Shown piece by piece: positions 10,544 to 20,079 of a stretch of DNA of 64,000 nt (positions are counted from its first letter, which is position 1; every line of letters begins with the position of its first letter). Source of the DNA: Bacteroidales bacterium (GTDB lineage: Bacteria; Bacteroidota; Bacteroidia; Bacteroidales; Muribaculaceae); the NCBI GenBank assembly GCA_015060975.1, contig SUXI01000003.1:62001-126000 (forward strand), written 5' to 3'. A program made the position numbers and the translations under genes. Below the pieces are notes generated by a model that saw only the letters and a program-made list of their open reading frames with translations, made no database searches and was not told where the DNA came from.

Positions 10544-11341
10544 ATGACGCTTGAAGTATTGATATGTACCAATGGAATTGAGGGGATAAATCGAGTGTCG
10601 TTGATGAATCTTCCGCAAGTTGACGGAGTTAAATATCTTGTTTCATGGCAAACAGAATTATGTAACCCGATTATTCCACAAGAATTGTTGCGCGATGATA
10701 TAAATGTTATTCCTCTTTCGGGCAAAGGGTTGAGTAATAACCGCAATCATTCAATCAAACATGCCACAGGCGATATATGTTTGATTGCTGATGATGATTT
10801 GTCATACGAAGCACATCAATTACAAGCGGTTGTAGATACATTCCGCAATAATCCCAAAGTTGAGATTGCTTTGTTTAAACATAATGGTGATGACAATAAG
10901 TGGTATCCCGATTTTGAATTTGATTTAACCTCAATGCCTCGAGGCTATTATATCACATCGTTTGAAATAGCGTTTCGTCGTGAATTGGTTGTGGGGAAAG
11001 TGTTATTTGATCCACGATTAGGTGCTGGAACCAATTTGCCGGCAGGGGAGGAGTCGGTATTTATTAATGATGCAATAAAAATCGGGTTGAGTTGTCGATT
11101 CTTCCCAATTACAATTGCTCATCATAACGGATTGCCTACAGGTGCAAGAAAGTGGACGACAGATGTCTTAAAGGCTAATGGTGTATATCTGTTTATAGTG
11201 CATAAGTATAGCGCATTGTTGCGTGTCGTTTTAATAGCTTGTCGCTTATCTCGTCAAGGCAAAGCAAAATTAATTCCCGCAATGTTCCACATGATAAGCG
11301 GATACATATACGGGAATCAATGTTTTAGAAATCATTTATAG
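10544..11341 (+). CDS. Family 2-like glycosyltransferase
   Basis: 265 residues. It has GT-A features: 'LEVLICTNGIEGINR' in the first strand, 'GKGLSNNRNHSIKHATGDI', then 'CLIADDDLSY' as the DxD-type motif at about residues 78-87, and 'GAGTNLPAGEESVFINDAI', which fits the catalytic-base region. The C-terminus has a hydrophobic segment ('ALLRVVLIACRL') that may associate with the membrane. It is the third gene of the glycosyltransferase run (5 bp gap) and ends 4 bp before the convergent stop of the thioredoxin-fold lipoprotein. No terminator is visible in the gap. Confidence 0.8.
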   Translation: MTLEVLICTNGIEGINRVSLMNLPQVDGVKYLVSWQTELCNPIIPQELLRDDINVIPLSGKGLSNNRNHSIKHATGDICLIADDDLSYEAHQLQAVVDTFRNNPKVEIALFKHNGDDNKWYPDFEFDLTSMPRGYYITSFEIAFRRELVVGKVLFDPRLGAGTNLPAGEESVFINDAIKIGLSCRFFPITIAHHNGLPTGARKWTTDVLKANGVYLFIVHKYSALLRVVLIACRLSRQGKAKLIPAMFHMISGYIYGNQCFRNHL

Positions 11342-11345
11342 TGGT

Positions 11346-12440
11346 TTAGAGGTATTTTTTTATCGCTGTTTCAAGTTTTGCGACATCGTCAACCCTTTCT
11401 ACAAGTTCGCCGCTGCGGTTAATGATAAATGAAGCCGGCAGCAATGTGACATTATAATTCATGAGATTTTTTGCTCCGTCATTGTGTGAGTTATAAACGG
11501 TAATCCAAGGAAGATTTTCGGCCGATTTTTTCCAAAAATATTCATCTTCATCGACCGAAACTTGATAAATCTGTAATCCGGCTGATTTGTTGGATTCGTA
11601 TATCTTATTTAGTGCGATATTGAATGCAGGAGAATTTTTATCGGAATAAATAGTAAAGTTTAAGATTGTTACATTCCCTTTTGATGTAACTTCTTGTAAA
11701 CTTTGCAAAACCCCTTTCTCGTCATATAATTTTATGTCAAAAAGTGCGGTTTGCGCAATATGTATGGTATCGCCATCTGCAATTGTTGATACTCTCCTGT
11801 TTTGAATAAAGATATCTTTTAATGATTTAGTGCGGGGATCATTGGGACGTTGTTGGTTGAACTTGTTTGCAACAGCGCCTATTATTCTTATATCTTTTTT
11901 ATTGGTAGGGTCAAAAATAGTGGTTTTCCCCACTCGTTTATTTATGATATAATACGAAATAAGACCAACATTATCCCCAAGAATCATTCCTGAAAGTTCA
12001 CGTTTGAGAACCGAATCGGTAGCAATAGCTTCTTCTCCACCTTTTTTTATCGTTTCAGAAATTTTCCTATCTATTGTCATCATCATTTCGGCAGAGGTGC
12101 TGCCCGATAAGGTATATGATGAATCAAGAGCCGAAACATAGCCATTGAAAACGATAGTTTCAATACTGTCGATAGGGAAATATACAACTTTGCCGTTTGT
12201 CTTTAGTCGAAGTATTTCGGGATAACCTATTGCAGGATGTGTAAATTTAAAATCGCCCGATTTATCCAAAATGACCGAATCCATGGCATACCAACCATTG
12301 AGCCCCGGAGCTTCAAGATATAAAGTGACAGAGTCTCCACCTTTGATATTTCCTTCGATGCTCCAATTATTGCCATTTCCACAACTATACAATAAAATTG
12401 CCAATAAAGAGCAGATTCCTATTATTGAATGTTTTGCCAT
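11346..12440 (-). CDS. DUF4369 / thioredoxin-fold lipoprotein lacking catalytic cysteines
   Basis: 364 residues with a lipoprotein signal (LLYSC, Cys20). Residues of about 26-120 resemble the DUF4369 domain that precedes thioredoxin-like domains in many Bacteroidota envelope proteins ('WSIEGNIKGGDSVTLYLEAP'). The C-terminal 150 residues have a TlpA/AhpC-like thioredoxin fold ('NVTILNFTIYSDKNSPAFN', 'GLQIYQVSVDEDEYFWKKSA', 'NVTLLPASFIINRSGELVER'). The usual WCxxC is absent: the equivalent position reads 'TIYSDKNSPAF', with no Cys. It is therefore unlikely to be a classical disulfide reductase; a binding or structural role is possible. It lies 19 bp downstream of argB on the minus strand and ends the prfB-argB transcription unit. 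Confidence 0.8.
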   Translation of the reverse strand: MAKHSIIGICSLLAILLYSCGNGNNWSIEGNIKGGDSVTLYLEAPGLNGWYAMDSVILDKSGDFKFTHPAIGYPEILRLKTNGKVVYFPIDSIETIVFNGYVSALDSSYTLSGSTSAEMMMTIDRKISETIKKGGEEAIATDSVLKRELSGMILGDNVGLISYYIINKRVGKTTIFDPTNKKDIRIIGAVANKFNQQRPNDPRTKSLKDIFIQNRRVSTIADGDTIHIAQTALFDIKLYDEKGVLQSLQEVTSKGNVTILNFTIYSDKNSPAFNIALNKIYESNKSAGLQIYQVSVDEDEYFWKKSAENLPWITVYNSHNDGAKNLMNYNVTLLPASFIINRSGELVERVDDVAKLETAIKKYL

Positions 12441-12459
12441 ATTATTTAATTATCAATTA

Positions 12460-13233
12460 TTATATCAAGTGGCTGCCTTTACTCAAATCGTTGAGTGCCG
12501 ACGCCTTAGTGATTATTACTTCTTTTACTCCTGAATCAATTGCAGAAAATGCATTGTCGAGTTTTGGAATCATGCCACCGTTGACAATTCCCTGCTCAAG
12601 TAATTCGGTATATGTTGAACGATTGATTTCGGGCACAACCGATTCATCGTCGTTTTCATCACGAAGCACACCGGCTTTTTCAAAGCAAAACACCAAGTGT
12701 ACATCAAAAATTGAAGCTAAGCCTTTGGCGCATTCGCCTGCCATCGTGTCGGCATTTGTGTTGAGCATACATCCTTTGCCATCGTGTGTGAGAGGTGCGA
12801 TTACAGGCACTACTCCCGATTTCAAAAGCGTAGCCAATGCTTCGCCGTCAACTTTTTTTACATCGCCAACAAAGCCATAATCTACAGTTTTAACAGGGCG
12901 GCGGTCGCTGAGGATGATATTCATATCGGCACCGGTCATGCCCATAGCATTCACTCCACAACTTTGTAATCCGGCAACAATATTTTTGTTAACCAACCCG
13001 CCATACACCATTGTAACGACATTTAGCATATCGGCATCGGTGATACGACGACCGTCAACCATTTTGGTTTCGATGCCGAGCCGGGCGGCTACACGAGTTG
13101 CCGAGCGTCCGCCACCATGAACGAGCATTTTATATCCTTTGATATTGGAGAAGTCTTTAAGCAGGGTGGCAAGTGTTTCGGGTTCCTCTACAATCTTTCC
13201 GCCAACTTTGATTATTGTTAATTTTTCTTTCAT
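12460..13233 (-). CDS. argB: Acetylglutamate (or succinylglutamate) kinase
   Basis: I choose the ATG at 13233 (257 residues), because the protein proper begins 'MKEKLTIIKVGGKIVEEP', the glycine-rich nucleotide-binding start of amino-acid kinases; the longer frame adds 28 unrelated residues. Other family signatures are 'LVHGGGRSATRVAARLGIE' for N-acyl-glutamate binding, 'GMTGADMNIILSDRRPV', 'GVVPVIAPLTHDGKG', 'NTNADTMAGECAKGL' and 'GGMIPKLDNAF'. The enzyme phosphorylates the gamma-carboxylate of N-acylglutamate in arginine synthesis. In Bacteroides the pathway is known to use succinylated intermediates, so the true acyl group is uncertain here. It starts 13 bp after prfB, an unusual functional pairing that probably reflects only operon packing. 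Confidence 0.92.
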   Translation of the reverse strand: MKEKLTIIKVGGKIVEEPETLATLLKDFSNIKGYKMLVHGGGRSATRVAARLGIETKMVDGRRITDADMLNVVTMVYGGLVNKNIVAGLQSCGVNAMGMTGADMNIILSDRRPVKTVDYGFVGDVKKVDGEALATLLKSGVVPVIAPLTHDGKGCMLNTNADTMAGECAKGLASIFDVHLVFCFEKAGVLRDENDDESVVPEINRSTYTELLEQGIVNGGMIPKLDNAFSAIDSGVKEVIITKASALNDLSKGSHLI

Positions 13234-13246
13234 GATGATTTTGTTG

Positions 13247-14372
13247 TTATGCGTTTTCGGCTTCGGTAGCGGCAAATTCCATAAGGTAGGCTTTGATGAA
13301 ATCATCAAGGTCGCCATCCATTACTCCGTTAACGTCCGATGTTTGATAGTTTGTGCGATGATCTTTTACTCGGCGGTCATCAAAAACATAACTACGTATT
13401 TGCGAGCCCCATTCGATTTTCATTTTGCCGGCTTCGATTTTGGCTTGTTCTTGAAGCCGGTGTTGTAATTCTTTATCATAAAGAATTGATTTCAATTGGC
13501 GCAATGCGTTCTCTTTGTTTTTCGGTTGGTCGCGTGTTTCGGTGTTTTCGATGAGGATTTCTTCTTTTTCGCCGGTATATGGGTCGGTAAATTGATAGCG
13601 AAGGCGCACCCCCGATTCAACCTTGTTTACATTTTGACCACCGGCGCCACCGCTTCGGAATGTATCCCACGATAGTAGTGCCTGTTCGACTTTGACCTCT
13701 ATCGAGTCGTCAACAAGCGGAGTGACAAAAACCGATGCAAATGATGTCATGCGTTTGCCTTGAGCGTTGTAGGGTGACACACGCACCAATCGGTGCACGC
13801 CGTTCTCGCTTTTGAGATAGCCGTATGCAAAATCACCTTCAACATTGATTGTGCATGATTTAATACCGGCCTCATCACCTTCAAGAAGGTTGGCTATAGA
13901 GGTTTTATATCCACTTTTTTCGCAGAAACGAAGATACATGCGCATCAACATCGAAGCCCAATCCTGGCTTTCGGTGCCACCGGCTCCCGAATTGATTTTT
14001 AAAACCACTCCGAGCTTGTCCTCTTCACGACGCAACATGTTGCGTAACTCAAGGTTCTCGATTTTTGCTATCGCTTCATTGTAAAGTTGATCAACTTCTT
14101 CTTCTGTAACCAATTCTTCTTTGTAGAAATCCCAAGAGAGTGATAGCTCGTCAACCGCTTTTTCAACTTCTTTATAGCCTTCAATCCATTGTTGAAGGTC
14201 TTTAATTTTTTTCATTTGTATTTGCGCCTCTTTTTGATGTTCCCAAAAGTTGGGGACATGAGTGCGCAATTCTTCTTCTTCTAATTGGATTATTTTACTA
14301 TCGATGTCAAAGATACCTCCTCAACGCGAGCTTGCGTTCAATGGTCTCTTTTAGCTGTTCCTGTGTAATCAT
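13247..14372 (-). CDS. prfB: Peptide chain release factor 2 with programmed +1 frameshift
   Basis: The real start is the ATG at 14372, 21 codons before an in-frame TGA at 14309-14307. The order is an internal AGGAGG, then TAT CTT TGA C, which is the classic RF2 slippage site. Ribosomes shift +1 over CTT, skipping base 14309, and continue from 14308 to the stop at 13247. The product is about 374 residues (21 plus 353), close to the E. coli length of 365. The GGQ loop is present ('SGGAGGQNVNKVESGVRL'). The stop-codon-recognition tripeptide is SPY ('RVSPYNAQGKR') where E. coli has SPF. RF2 reads UGA and UAA; low RF2 allows frameshifting, so the gene autoregulates. It heads the prfB-argB-lipoprotein unit. 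A call that starts downstream of the shift loses the first 34 residues. Confidence 0.95.
14307..14326 (-). promoter_or_regulatory. prfB: prfB programmed frameshift site
   Basis: On the minus strand: an AGGAGG internal Shine-Dalgarno-like sequence, 3 bases, then CTT TGA C. The spacing matches that needed for +1 slippage at the RF2 shift codon. Confidence 0.93.
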
Positions 14373-14415
14373 TTGGTTTTACCTGGAATTTATGAGTTAA
14401 TAATTTATTTCAGTA

Positions 14416-14446
14416 CAAAGGTACAAAATATAACTATATAATCAAT
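14416..14446 (-). promoter_or_regulatory. prfB promoter
   Basis: On the minus strand the -7 element TACCTTTG (14423-14416) is preceded by ATTG (14446-14443) at a 19-bp spacing. It lies about 44 bp upstream of the prfB ATG and is back to back with the promoter of the Tricorn-type gene. Confidence 0.65.
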
Positions 14447-14452
14447 TATCTA

Positions 14453-14484
14453 ATTGATTGTTTCATTTCTTTGTGTTACCTTTG
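14453..14484 (+). promoter_or_regulatory. Promoter of the Tricorn-type protease gene
   Basis: -7 TACCTTTG at 14477-14484, with ATTG at 14453-14456 giving a 20-bp spacer. Transcription would start about 50 bp before the ATG at 14541. Confidence 0.65.
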
Positions 14485-14540
14485 TAAAGATGATATAAGT
14501 CGTTTTACAATATAAAGAAATTCAATAAAATTAAATAGAA

Positions 14541-17500
14541 ATGAAAAAAACAATTATTGCATTATCGTTAACGGCAATGACGTTAAATGCATCGGCAACC
14601 GCTCCATTGTGGTTGCGTGATGTGAAAATCTCGCCCGATGGCTCACAATTATTGTTCACATATAAAGGTGACATATATAAAGTGGCGACAAAAGGTGGCG
14701 ATGCCATTCGTCTCACTACAATGGATTCTTACGAATCGACACCTATATGGTCGCCCGATGGTAATACAATCGCATTTACAAGTGACCGCAATGGCGGACA
14801 AGACATATTTACTATGAACGCAAACGGTGGGAAAGCAACTCGCATCACATTCTCATCCGAAAGTGAAACGCCCGAGGCGTTTTCTCCCGATGGTAAAAAT
14901 GTAATATATTCAGCAGCATTGCAAGATCCTGCAACAAGTGCAATGTTCCCGTCTCGTCGATTGACAGAACTTTACAGTGTCCCTGTTGCCGGCGGTCGCT
15001 CTAAAATGGTAATTGCGTCTCCCGCACAAATGATAAGCTATGTCACCGATGGTAAATCGTTTCTATATCAAGATCAAAAGGGGATGGAAGATGAATGGCG
15101 CAAGCATCACACATCGTCTATAGCTCGTGATATTTGGCTTTATAATGCTTCAACCGGGAAACATTCAAATCTCACCAATCATGTAGGCGAAGATCGCAAT
15201 CCTGTGATGGGTGTTGATGGAAAAACAGTTTATTTTTTAAGTGAGCGAGATGGAAAAACATTTAATGTTTATTCATTCCCCATCGATGATCCCCATGATG
15301 TGGCTGCGGTTACTTCGTTTAAAACTCATCCGGTGCGTTTCCTGTCACAAGGAGCCGACGGAACATTGGCTTTTACTTATAATGGGGAGATATACACCAA
15401 AAGCGGAAATAAAAAACCTGCAAAAGTAGATATTAATATTGTAACCGATGATGAAGCTCCTGTAACTAAACTTAATGTCACATCGGGGATCTCTGCAGCG
15501 GCTGTATCGCCCGACGGAAAACAAGTGGCGTTCATTTATCGCGGAGAATTGTTTGTAACTTCAACCGATTACACCACTACAAAACAAATCACTCACACTC
15601 CCGAAGCCGAGCGACAACCATCGTGGGCTGCCGATAATCGTACTATCTCATATATGAGTGAGCGTAATGGACGTTGGAATATCTATACAGCGACTATTGA
15701 GCGTAAAGATGATCCTAACTTCCCTAATGCTACGAATATTATTGAAAAGGAATTGTTTAATGATAATATTGAACGCACCTATCCTCAGTACTCTCCCGAT
15801 GGGAAAGAACTTGCCTTTATTCAAGACCGTAATAAATTGATGGTGATGGATGTGGAAAGCAAAAAGGTTCGTCAGGTGACCGATGGTTCAACTCATACTC
15901 GTCGCAATGGTGGTTTCAACTATTCTTGGTCGCCCGATGGGAAATGGTTTACCCTTGAAGTTGTTGACAATAAACATGACCCATATAGCGATGTGGCAAT
16001 CGTGAGTGCCAAGGGTGGAAAAATTACAAACATCACTCGCAGTGGATATTTTGATGAATCGCCTCGTTGGGTTATGGACGGAAATGCCATATTGTTTTTG
16101 TCGGAACGCTACGGTATGCGCAACCATGCTTCATGGGGTTCAATGAGTGATGCGATGCTAGTGTTCCTCAATCAAGATGCCTACGATAAATATCGTCTTA
16201 GCGAAGAAGATTATGCCCTTTATAAAGAGGTGGAAAAAGCTCAAAAGAAAGAAGCCGACAAGGACAAAAAAGATGATAAGAAAAAGAAAGATTCAAAGAA
16301 AAAAGAAGAAAAAGCAGATAGTGCCAATGCTGTAAAAGATTCAAAAGAAATTGTAGTGGAAATTGAAGGCATTGCAGACCGCATTGTGCGTCTAACACCA
16401 AATTCATCAGATGTTTGCGATGCAATCATAACCAAAGATGGAGAATGCATCTATTATTTGTCATCGGTTGAAAAAGGTTATGATTTGTGGAAAATAAAGC
16501 TTCGTAAACCCGAAGCAAAAATAGTGAGCAAGCTTGGTGCCGGTCGCCTTTCTATGGAAATGGATAAATCGGGTAACATCTATTTGCTCGGTAGCCGCGT
16601 GATGAAAAAACTCGTTCCGGCAAGCGATAAACTCACTAATATCACCTACTCAGCTAAAATGAAGCTTGATGCTCCTGCCGAACGTGAATACATGTTTGAC
16701 TATGTGGCTCGTCAAGAACGTGAAATGTTCTATGTAAAAGATATGCATGGCGTTGATTGGAATATGATGACAGAAAACTATCGTCGTTTCCTTCCTCACA
16801 TCAACAACAATCACGATTTTGCCGAAATGTTGAGTGAGTGGCTTGGCGAGCTTAATGTATCGCACACCGGTGGTCGCTATTATGGCAAGGGTGCCACCGA
16901 TGCTACTGCTTCCTTAGGGTTACTATATGATTGGAGCTATGAAAAAGATGGGTTGAAAGTTGCCGAAGTGCTTGAGAAAGGACCTTTCGATCGTTCTACT
17001 TCAAAACTGAAAGCCGGTTGCATAATTGAAAAAATCAATGGCGATGAAATCAAAGCTGATGAAGATTATAACATATTGCTTAATGGTATAGCTAAAAAGA
17101 AAACACTTGTCTCAATATATAACCCTATGTCGGGAGAACATTGGGACGAAGTTATACTTCCTATTTCATCTGGAGCACAAAGTGATTTACTTTACAACCG
17201 TTGGATTAAACAACGTGCTGCTGATGTTGAACGTTGGTCAAACGGTCGATTAGGATATGTACATATCGAATCAATGAGCGACGAGAGTTTCCGCACAGTG
17301 TATGCCGATGTGCTTGGAAAATACAATCAATGTGAAGGTATCGTTATTGATACTCGTTGGAATGGAGGTGGTCGTCTTCACGAGGATATTGAAGTGTTGT
17401 TTAGTGGCAAGAAATATTTCACTCAAGTCGTGCGCGGTGTTGAGGCATGCGATATGCCAAGCCGTCGTTGGAACAAGCCAAGTATTATGGTGCAATGTGA

Positions 17501-17804
17501 AGCCAACTATAGCAATGCTCATGGCACACCATGGGTGTATAAACATCGTGGATTGGGCAAGCTTGTGGGCATGCCTGTCCCCGGTACCATGACAAGTGTG
17601 AATTGGGTGACATTGCAAGATCCCTCGTTGGTATTTGGCATTCCGGTTGTGGGGTATCGTTTGCCCGATGGTTCATATCTTGAAAACAGTCAACTTGAAC
17701 CCGATATCAAAGTCGCAAATGATCCTGCTACTGTTGTAATTGGAGAAGATACCCAATTGCGCACGGCAGTTGAAACCCTTCTCAAAGATTTGGATAAAAA
17801 GTAA
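14541..17804 (+). CDS. Tricorn-type S41 protease with beta-propeller and PDZ domains
   Basis: 1087 residues with a signal peptide (MKKTIIALSLTAMTLNASA). The order is: a PD40/WD40-like propeller over about residues 25-540 ('IWSPDGNTIAFTSDRNGG', 'SWAADNRTISYMSERNGR'), a Lys/Glu-rich insert at about 560-605, a second short propeller region, a helical core domain, PDZ at about 790-870, and the S41 domain to the end. Tricorn catalytic positions are recognisable: the Ser-His pair in 'LNVSHTGGRYY' (Ser774, His775), the nucleophile Ser991 in 'EANYSNAHGT', and a Glu near 'SYLENSQLEPD'. The signal peptide places it in the periplasm, unlike archaeal cytoplasmic Tricorn. It probably degrades peptides. 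It is monocistronic: its own promoter lies upstream and an intrinsic terminator downstream. Confidence 0.92.
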   Translation: MKKTIIALSLTAMTLNASATAPLWLRDVKISPDGSQLLFTYKGDIYKVATKGGDAIRLTTMDSYESTPIWSPDGNTIAFTSDRNGGQDIFTMNANGGKATRITFSSESETPEAFSPDGKNVIYSAALQDPATSAMFPSRRLTELYSVPVAGGRSKMVIASPAQMISYVTDGKSFLYQDQKGMEDEWRKHHTSSIARDIWLYNASTGKHSNLTNHVGEDRNPVMGVDGKTVYFLSERDGKTFNVYSFPIDDPHDVAAVTSFKTHPVRFLSQGADGTLAFTYNGEIYTKSGNKKPAKVDINIVTDDEAPVTKLNVTSGISAAAVSPDGKQVAFIYRGELFVTSTDYTTTKQITHTPEAERQPSWAADNRTISYMSERNGRWNIYTATIERKDDPNFPNATNIIEKELFNDNIERTYPQYSPDGKELAFIQDRNKLMVMDVESKKVRQVTDGSTHTRRNGGFNYSWSPDGKWFTLEVVDNKHDPYSDVAIVSAKGGKITNITRSGYFDESPRWVMDGNAILFLSERYGMRNHASWGSMSDAMLVFLNQDAYDKYRLSEEDYALYKEVEKAQKKEADKDKKDDKKKKDSKKKEEKADSANAVKDSKEIVVEIEGIADRIVRLTPNSSDVCDAIITKDGECIYYLSSVEKGYDLWKIKLRKPEAKIVSKLGAGRLSMEMDKSGNIYLLGSRVMKKLVPASDKLTNITYSAKMKLDAPAEREYMFDYVARQEREMFYVKDMHGVDWNMMTENYRRFLPHINNNHDFAEMLSEWLGELNVSHTGGRYYGKGATDATASLGLLYDWSYEKDGLKVAEVLEKGPFDRSTSKLKAGCIIEKINGDEIKADEDYNILLNGIAKKKTLVSIYNPMSGEHWDEVILPISSGAQSDLLYNRWIKQRAADVERWSNGRLGYVHIESMSDESFRTVYADVLGKYNQCEGIVIDTRWNGGGRLHEDIEVLFSGKKYFTQVVRGVEACDMPSRRWNKPSIMVQCEANYSNAHGTPWVYKHRGLGKLVGMPVPGTMTSVNWVTLQDPSLVFGIPVVGYRLPDGSYLENSQLEPDIKVANDPATVVIGEDTQLRTAVETLLKDLDKK

Positions 17805-17923
17805 AGGCAGATTCAATAAATTGTACGCAGTAAAGTCATAATCTCTGATTTGATTGTTCAAATGGTGGCCTTTTGCTTTTAATCAATTTATAGAAGCCTG
17901 CCTAAAGGGGAAATGACTTAATA

Positions 17924-17962
17924 AAAACCGCAAGAGACAATAGCGTTCTTGCGGTTTTCTTA
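17924..17962 (+). terminator. Intrinsic terminator after the Tricorn-type gene
   Basis: Perfect 12-bp stem AAAACCGCAAGA / TCTTGCGGTTTT around an 11-base loop, ending in a T-rich tract. With the parE promoter it accounts for the 309-bp gap between the two genes; I see nothing else in that gap. Confidence 0.85.
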
Positions 17963-18031
17963 TAATTGTGATTGGTTGGCTTTTAACGGACGGGGTAGGG
18001 TGCGACTACGCACATTATTTCAATCGTAATC

Positions 18032-18063
18032 TTTGACATTGACGCAAAAAATGATTATATTTG
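18032..18063 (+). promoter_or_regulatory. parE promoter
   Basis: TTTG at 18032-18035, a 20-bp spacer, then TATATTTG at 18056-18063: a full match to the Bacteroidota -33/-7 consensus. The predicted start of transcription is about 45 bp before the parE ATG. Confidence 0.8.
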
Positions 18064-18113
18064 TGGTGCTAAAAACTGTATATATCGCTACATAACACCC
18101 CACAAATAAGATT

Positions 18114-20051
18114 ATGGCAACTGACGAACAATTACCACTTGATGAAAACAATGGCGCTATCAATTATGGCGGAGATGATATTATAACACTCGAATGGCAA
18201 GAGCATATTCGTCGTCGTCCCGGGATGTATATCGGAAAACTTGGTGACGGAACGAACTCTGACGATGGTATATATGTCCTTTTAAAAGAGGTCCTTGATA
18301 ATGCCATCGATGAATATATGATGGGGTTTGGTAAACAAGTAGTTGTGGATATTGCCGATGGAAAAGTGATGGTGCGCGACTATGGTCGAGGTATTCCCTT
18401 GGAAAAGGTAGTTGACGTAGCTTCAAAAATGAATACCGGAGCCAAATATGATTCTAAAGCATTCAAAAAGTCGGTGGGGTTGAATGGTGTGGGTATTAAA
18501 GCCGTTAACGCTCTTTCTACAAGTTTTATAGTAGAGAGTGTGCGCGACGGGCAGTGCAAGCATGTAGAGTTTTCAAAAGGTAAGATTACCGATGAGCGAG
18601 ATATTTGTGCCACTGATGAGCCAAACGGCACAATGGTGACATTTGTTCCCGATAATGAAATATTTCGTGACTACCTATATCGAGAGGAATTTATAGTGCC
18701 ATTGTTGAAAAACTATACATTCCTCAATACCGGCTTGGCAATCGTTTTCAATGGCAAGCGATTCATCTCGCGAAACGGATTGGTTGACCTTTTAAAAGAG
18801 AATATGACAAAAGACCCCTTATATCCTATAATCCATCTAACCGGCGAGGATATTGAGGTGGTAATCACTCACGCAAATCAATATGGTGAGGAGTATTACT
18901 CGTTTGTAAATGGTCAACATACCACACAAGGTGGAACACACTTAACAGCATTTAAGGAAGTCGTGTCACGCACAATCAAGGAACACTTCAATCGTAACTT
19001 TGAATATTCCGATATTCGCAACGGTATGGTTGCATCAATTTCGGTTAAAGTTGAGGAACCGGTATTTGAATCGCAAACCAAAACCAAACTCGGTTCGCGT
19101 GATATGGGACCCGATGGTCCCACTGTGGCAAAGTTTGTGGGCGACTTCATTAAGAAAGAATTGGATAATTACCTCCACAAAGATCCTGATACCGCCGAGG
19201 TGATACTCAAAAAAGTACAAGAGAGTGAAAAAGAACGCAAGGCAATGGCAGGTGTAACCAAGCTCGCACGGGAAAAGGCTAAAAAGGTAAATCTTCATAA
19301 TAAGAAATTGCTTGATTGCCGAGTGCATCTCAATGATGTGAAAGGTGATGAGGAGAAGAAACTCGCTTCATCGATTTTTATCACTGAGGGCGACTCTGCA
19401 GCCGGTTCTATAACAAAGATTCGTAATGTGGAAACACAAGCTGTGTTCTCATTGCGAGGTAAACCACTTAATACATTTGGGTTGACACAAAAAGTGGTAT
19501 ATGAAAACGATGAGTTTAACTTGCTTCAAGCGGCGTTGAATATTGAAGATGGGCTTGACGGTTTGCGTTATAACAATGTAATAATAGCAACCGATGCCGA
19601 TGTCGATGGCATGCACATACGGTTGTTGATGATTACATTCTTTTTGCAATTCTTTCCCGACTTGATTAAGAAAGGTCATGTATATGTATTGCAAACACCG
19701 TTATTTCGTGTGCGTAACAAAAAAACAGCCAAGCGAGTTGGTTTTAAGACATCAAAGAAACAGGGTATAGCCGAAGATACATATTATTGTTACTCTGATG
19801 AAGAGCGAGTGAATGCGATAAACAAACTTGGCGCCAATGCCGAAATAACCCGATTCAAAGGCCTTGGGGAAATATCGCCCGAAGAGTTTCGCGATTTCAT
19901 CGGTCCCGATATGCGTGTCGATCGTGTGACTTTGCGCAAGGAAGACGGAGTGGCTGATTTGCTCGAATTTTATATGGGCAAAAATACAATTGAACGTCAA
20001 AACTTTATCATAGACAACCTTGTTGTTGAAGATGATACCGATATCGCATAA
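18114..20051 (+). CDS. parE: DNA topoisomerase IV subunit B
   Basis: 645 residues. GHKL ATPase motifs are present: '[17 protein letters not shown]', '[15 protein letters not shown]' and '[18 protein letters not shown]'. The TOPRIM domain shows '[11 protein letters not shown]' and '[18 protein letters not shown]'; the C-terminal GyrB/ParE region has '[18 protein letters not shown]'. The opening '[21 protein letters not shown]' and '[17 protein letters not shown]' are the Bacteroidota ParE pattern rather than GyrB (which has 'LEAVRKRPAMYIG'). It works with ParC to decatenate daughter chromosomes. coaD follows after 28 bp on the same strand. Confidence 0.93.
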   Translation: MATDEQLPLDENNGAINYGGDDIITLEWQEHIRRRPGMYIGKLGDGTNSDDGIYVLLKEVLDNAIDEYMMGFGKQVVVDIADGKVMVRDYGRGIPLEKVVDVASKMNTGAKYDSKAFKKSVGLNGVGIKAVNALSTSFIVESVRDGQCKHVEFSKGKITDERDICATDEPNGTMVTFVPDNEIFRDYLYREEFIVPLLKNYTFLNTGLAIVFNGKRFISRNGLVDLLKENMTKDPLYPIIHLTGEDIEVVITHANQYGEEYYSFVNGQHTTQGGTHLTAFKEVVSRTIKEHFNRNFEYSDIRNGMVASISVKVEEPVFESQTKTKLGSRDMGPDGPTVAKFVGDFIKKELDNYLHKDPDTAEVILKKVQESEKERKAMAGVTKLAREKAKKVNLHNKKLLDCRVHLNDVKGDEEKKLASSIFITEGDSAAGSITKIRNVETQAVFSLRGKPLNTFGLTQKVVYENDEFNLLQAALNIEDGLDGLRYNNVIIATDADVDGMHIRLLMITFFLQFFPDLIKKGHVYVLQTPLFRVRNKKTAKRVGFKTSKKQGIAEDTYYCYSDEERVNAINKLGANAEITRFKGLGEISPEEFRDFIGPDMRVDRVTLRKEDGVADLLEFYMGKNTIERQNFIIDNLVVEDDTDIA

Positions 20052-20079
20052 TCTCTAAAAAACTATTAAAATATATATT

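Noticed and set aside
12398..12880. 160-codon open frame on the plus strand opposite argB
   Set aside because: It runs antisense to a conserved enzyme gene, has no promoter and reads as low-complexity Ser/Pro/Thr protein. It is a shadow frame.
13247..14269. Calling prfB from the downstream start, as a 340-residue protein
   Set aside because: It drops the ATG at 14372 and the classic frameshift site, and with them 34 residues of the normal RF2 N-terminus.
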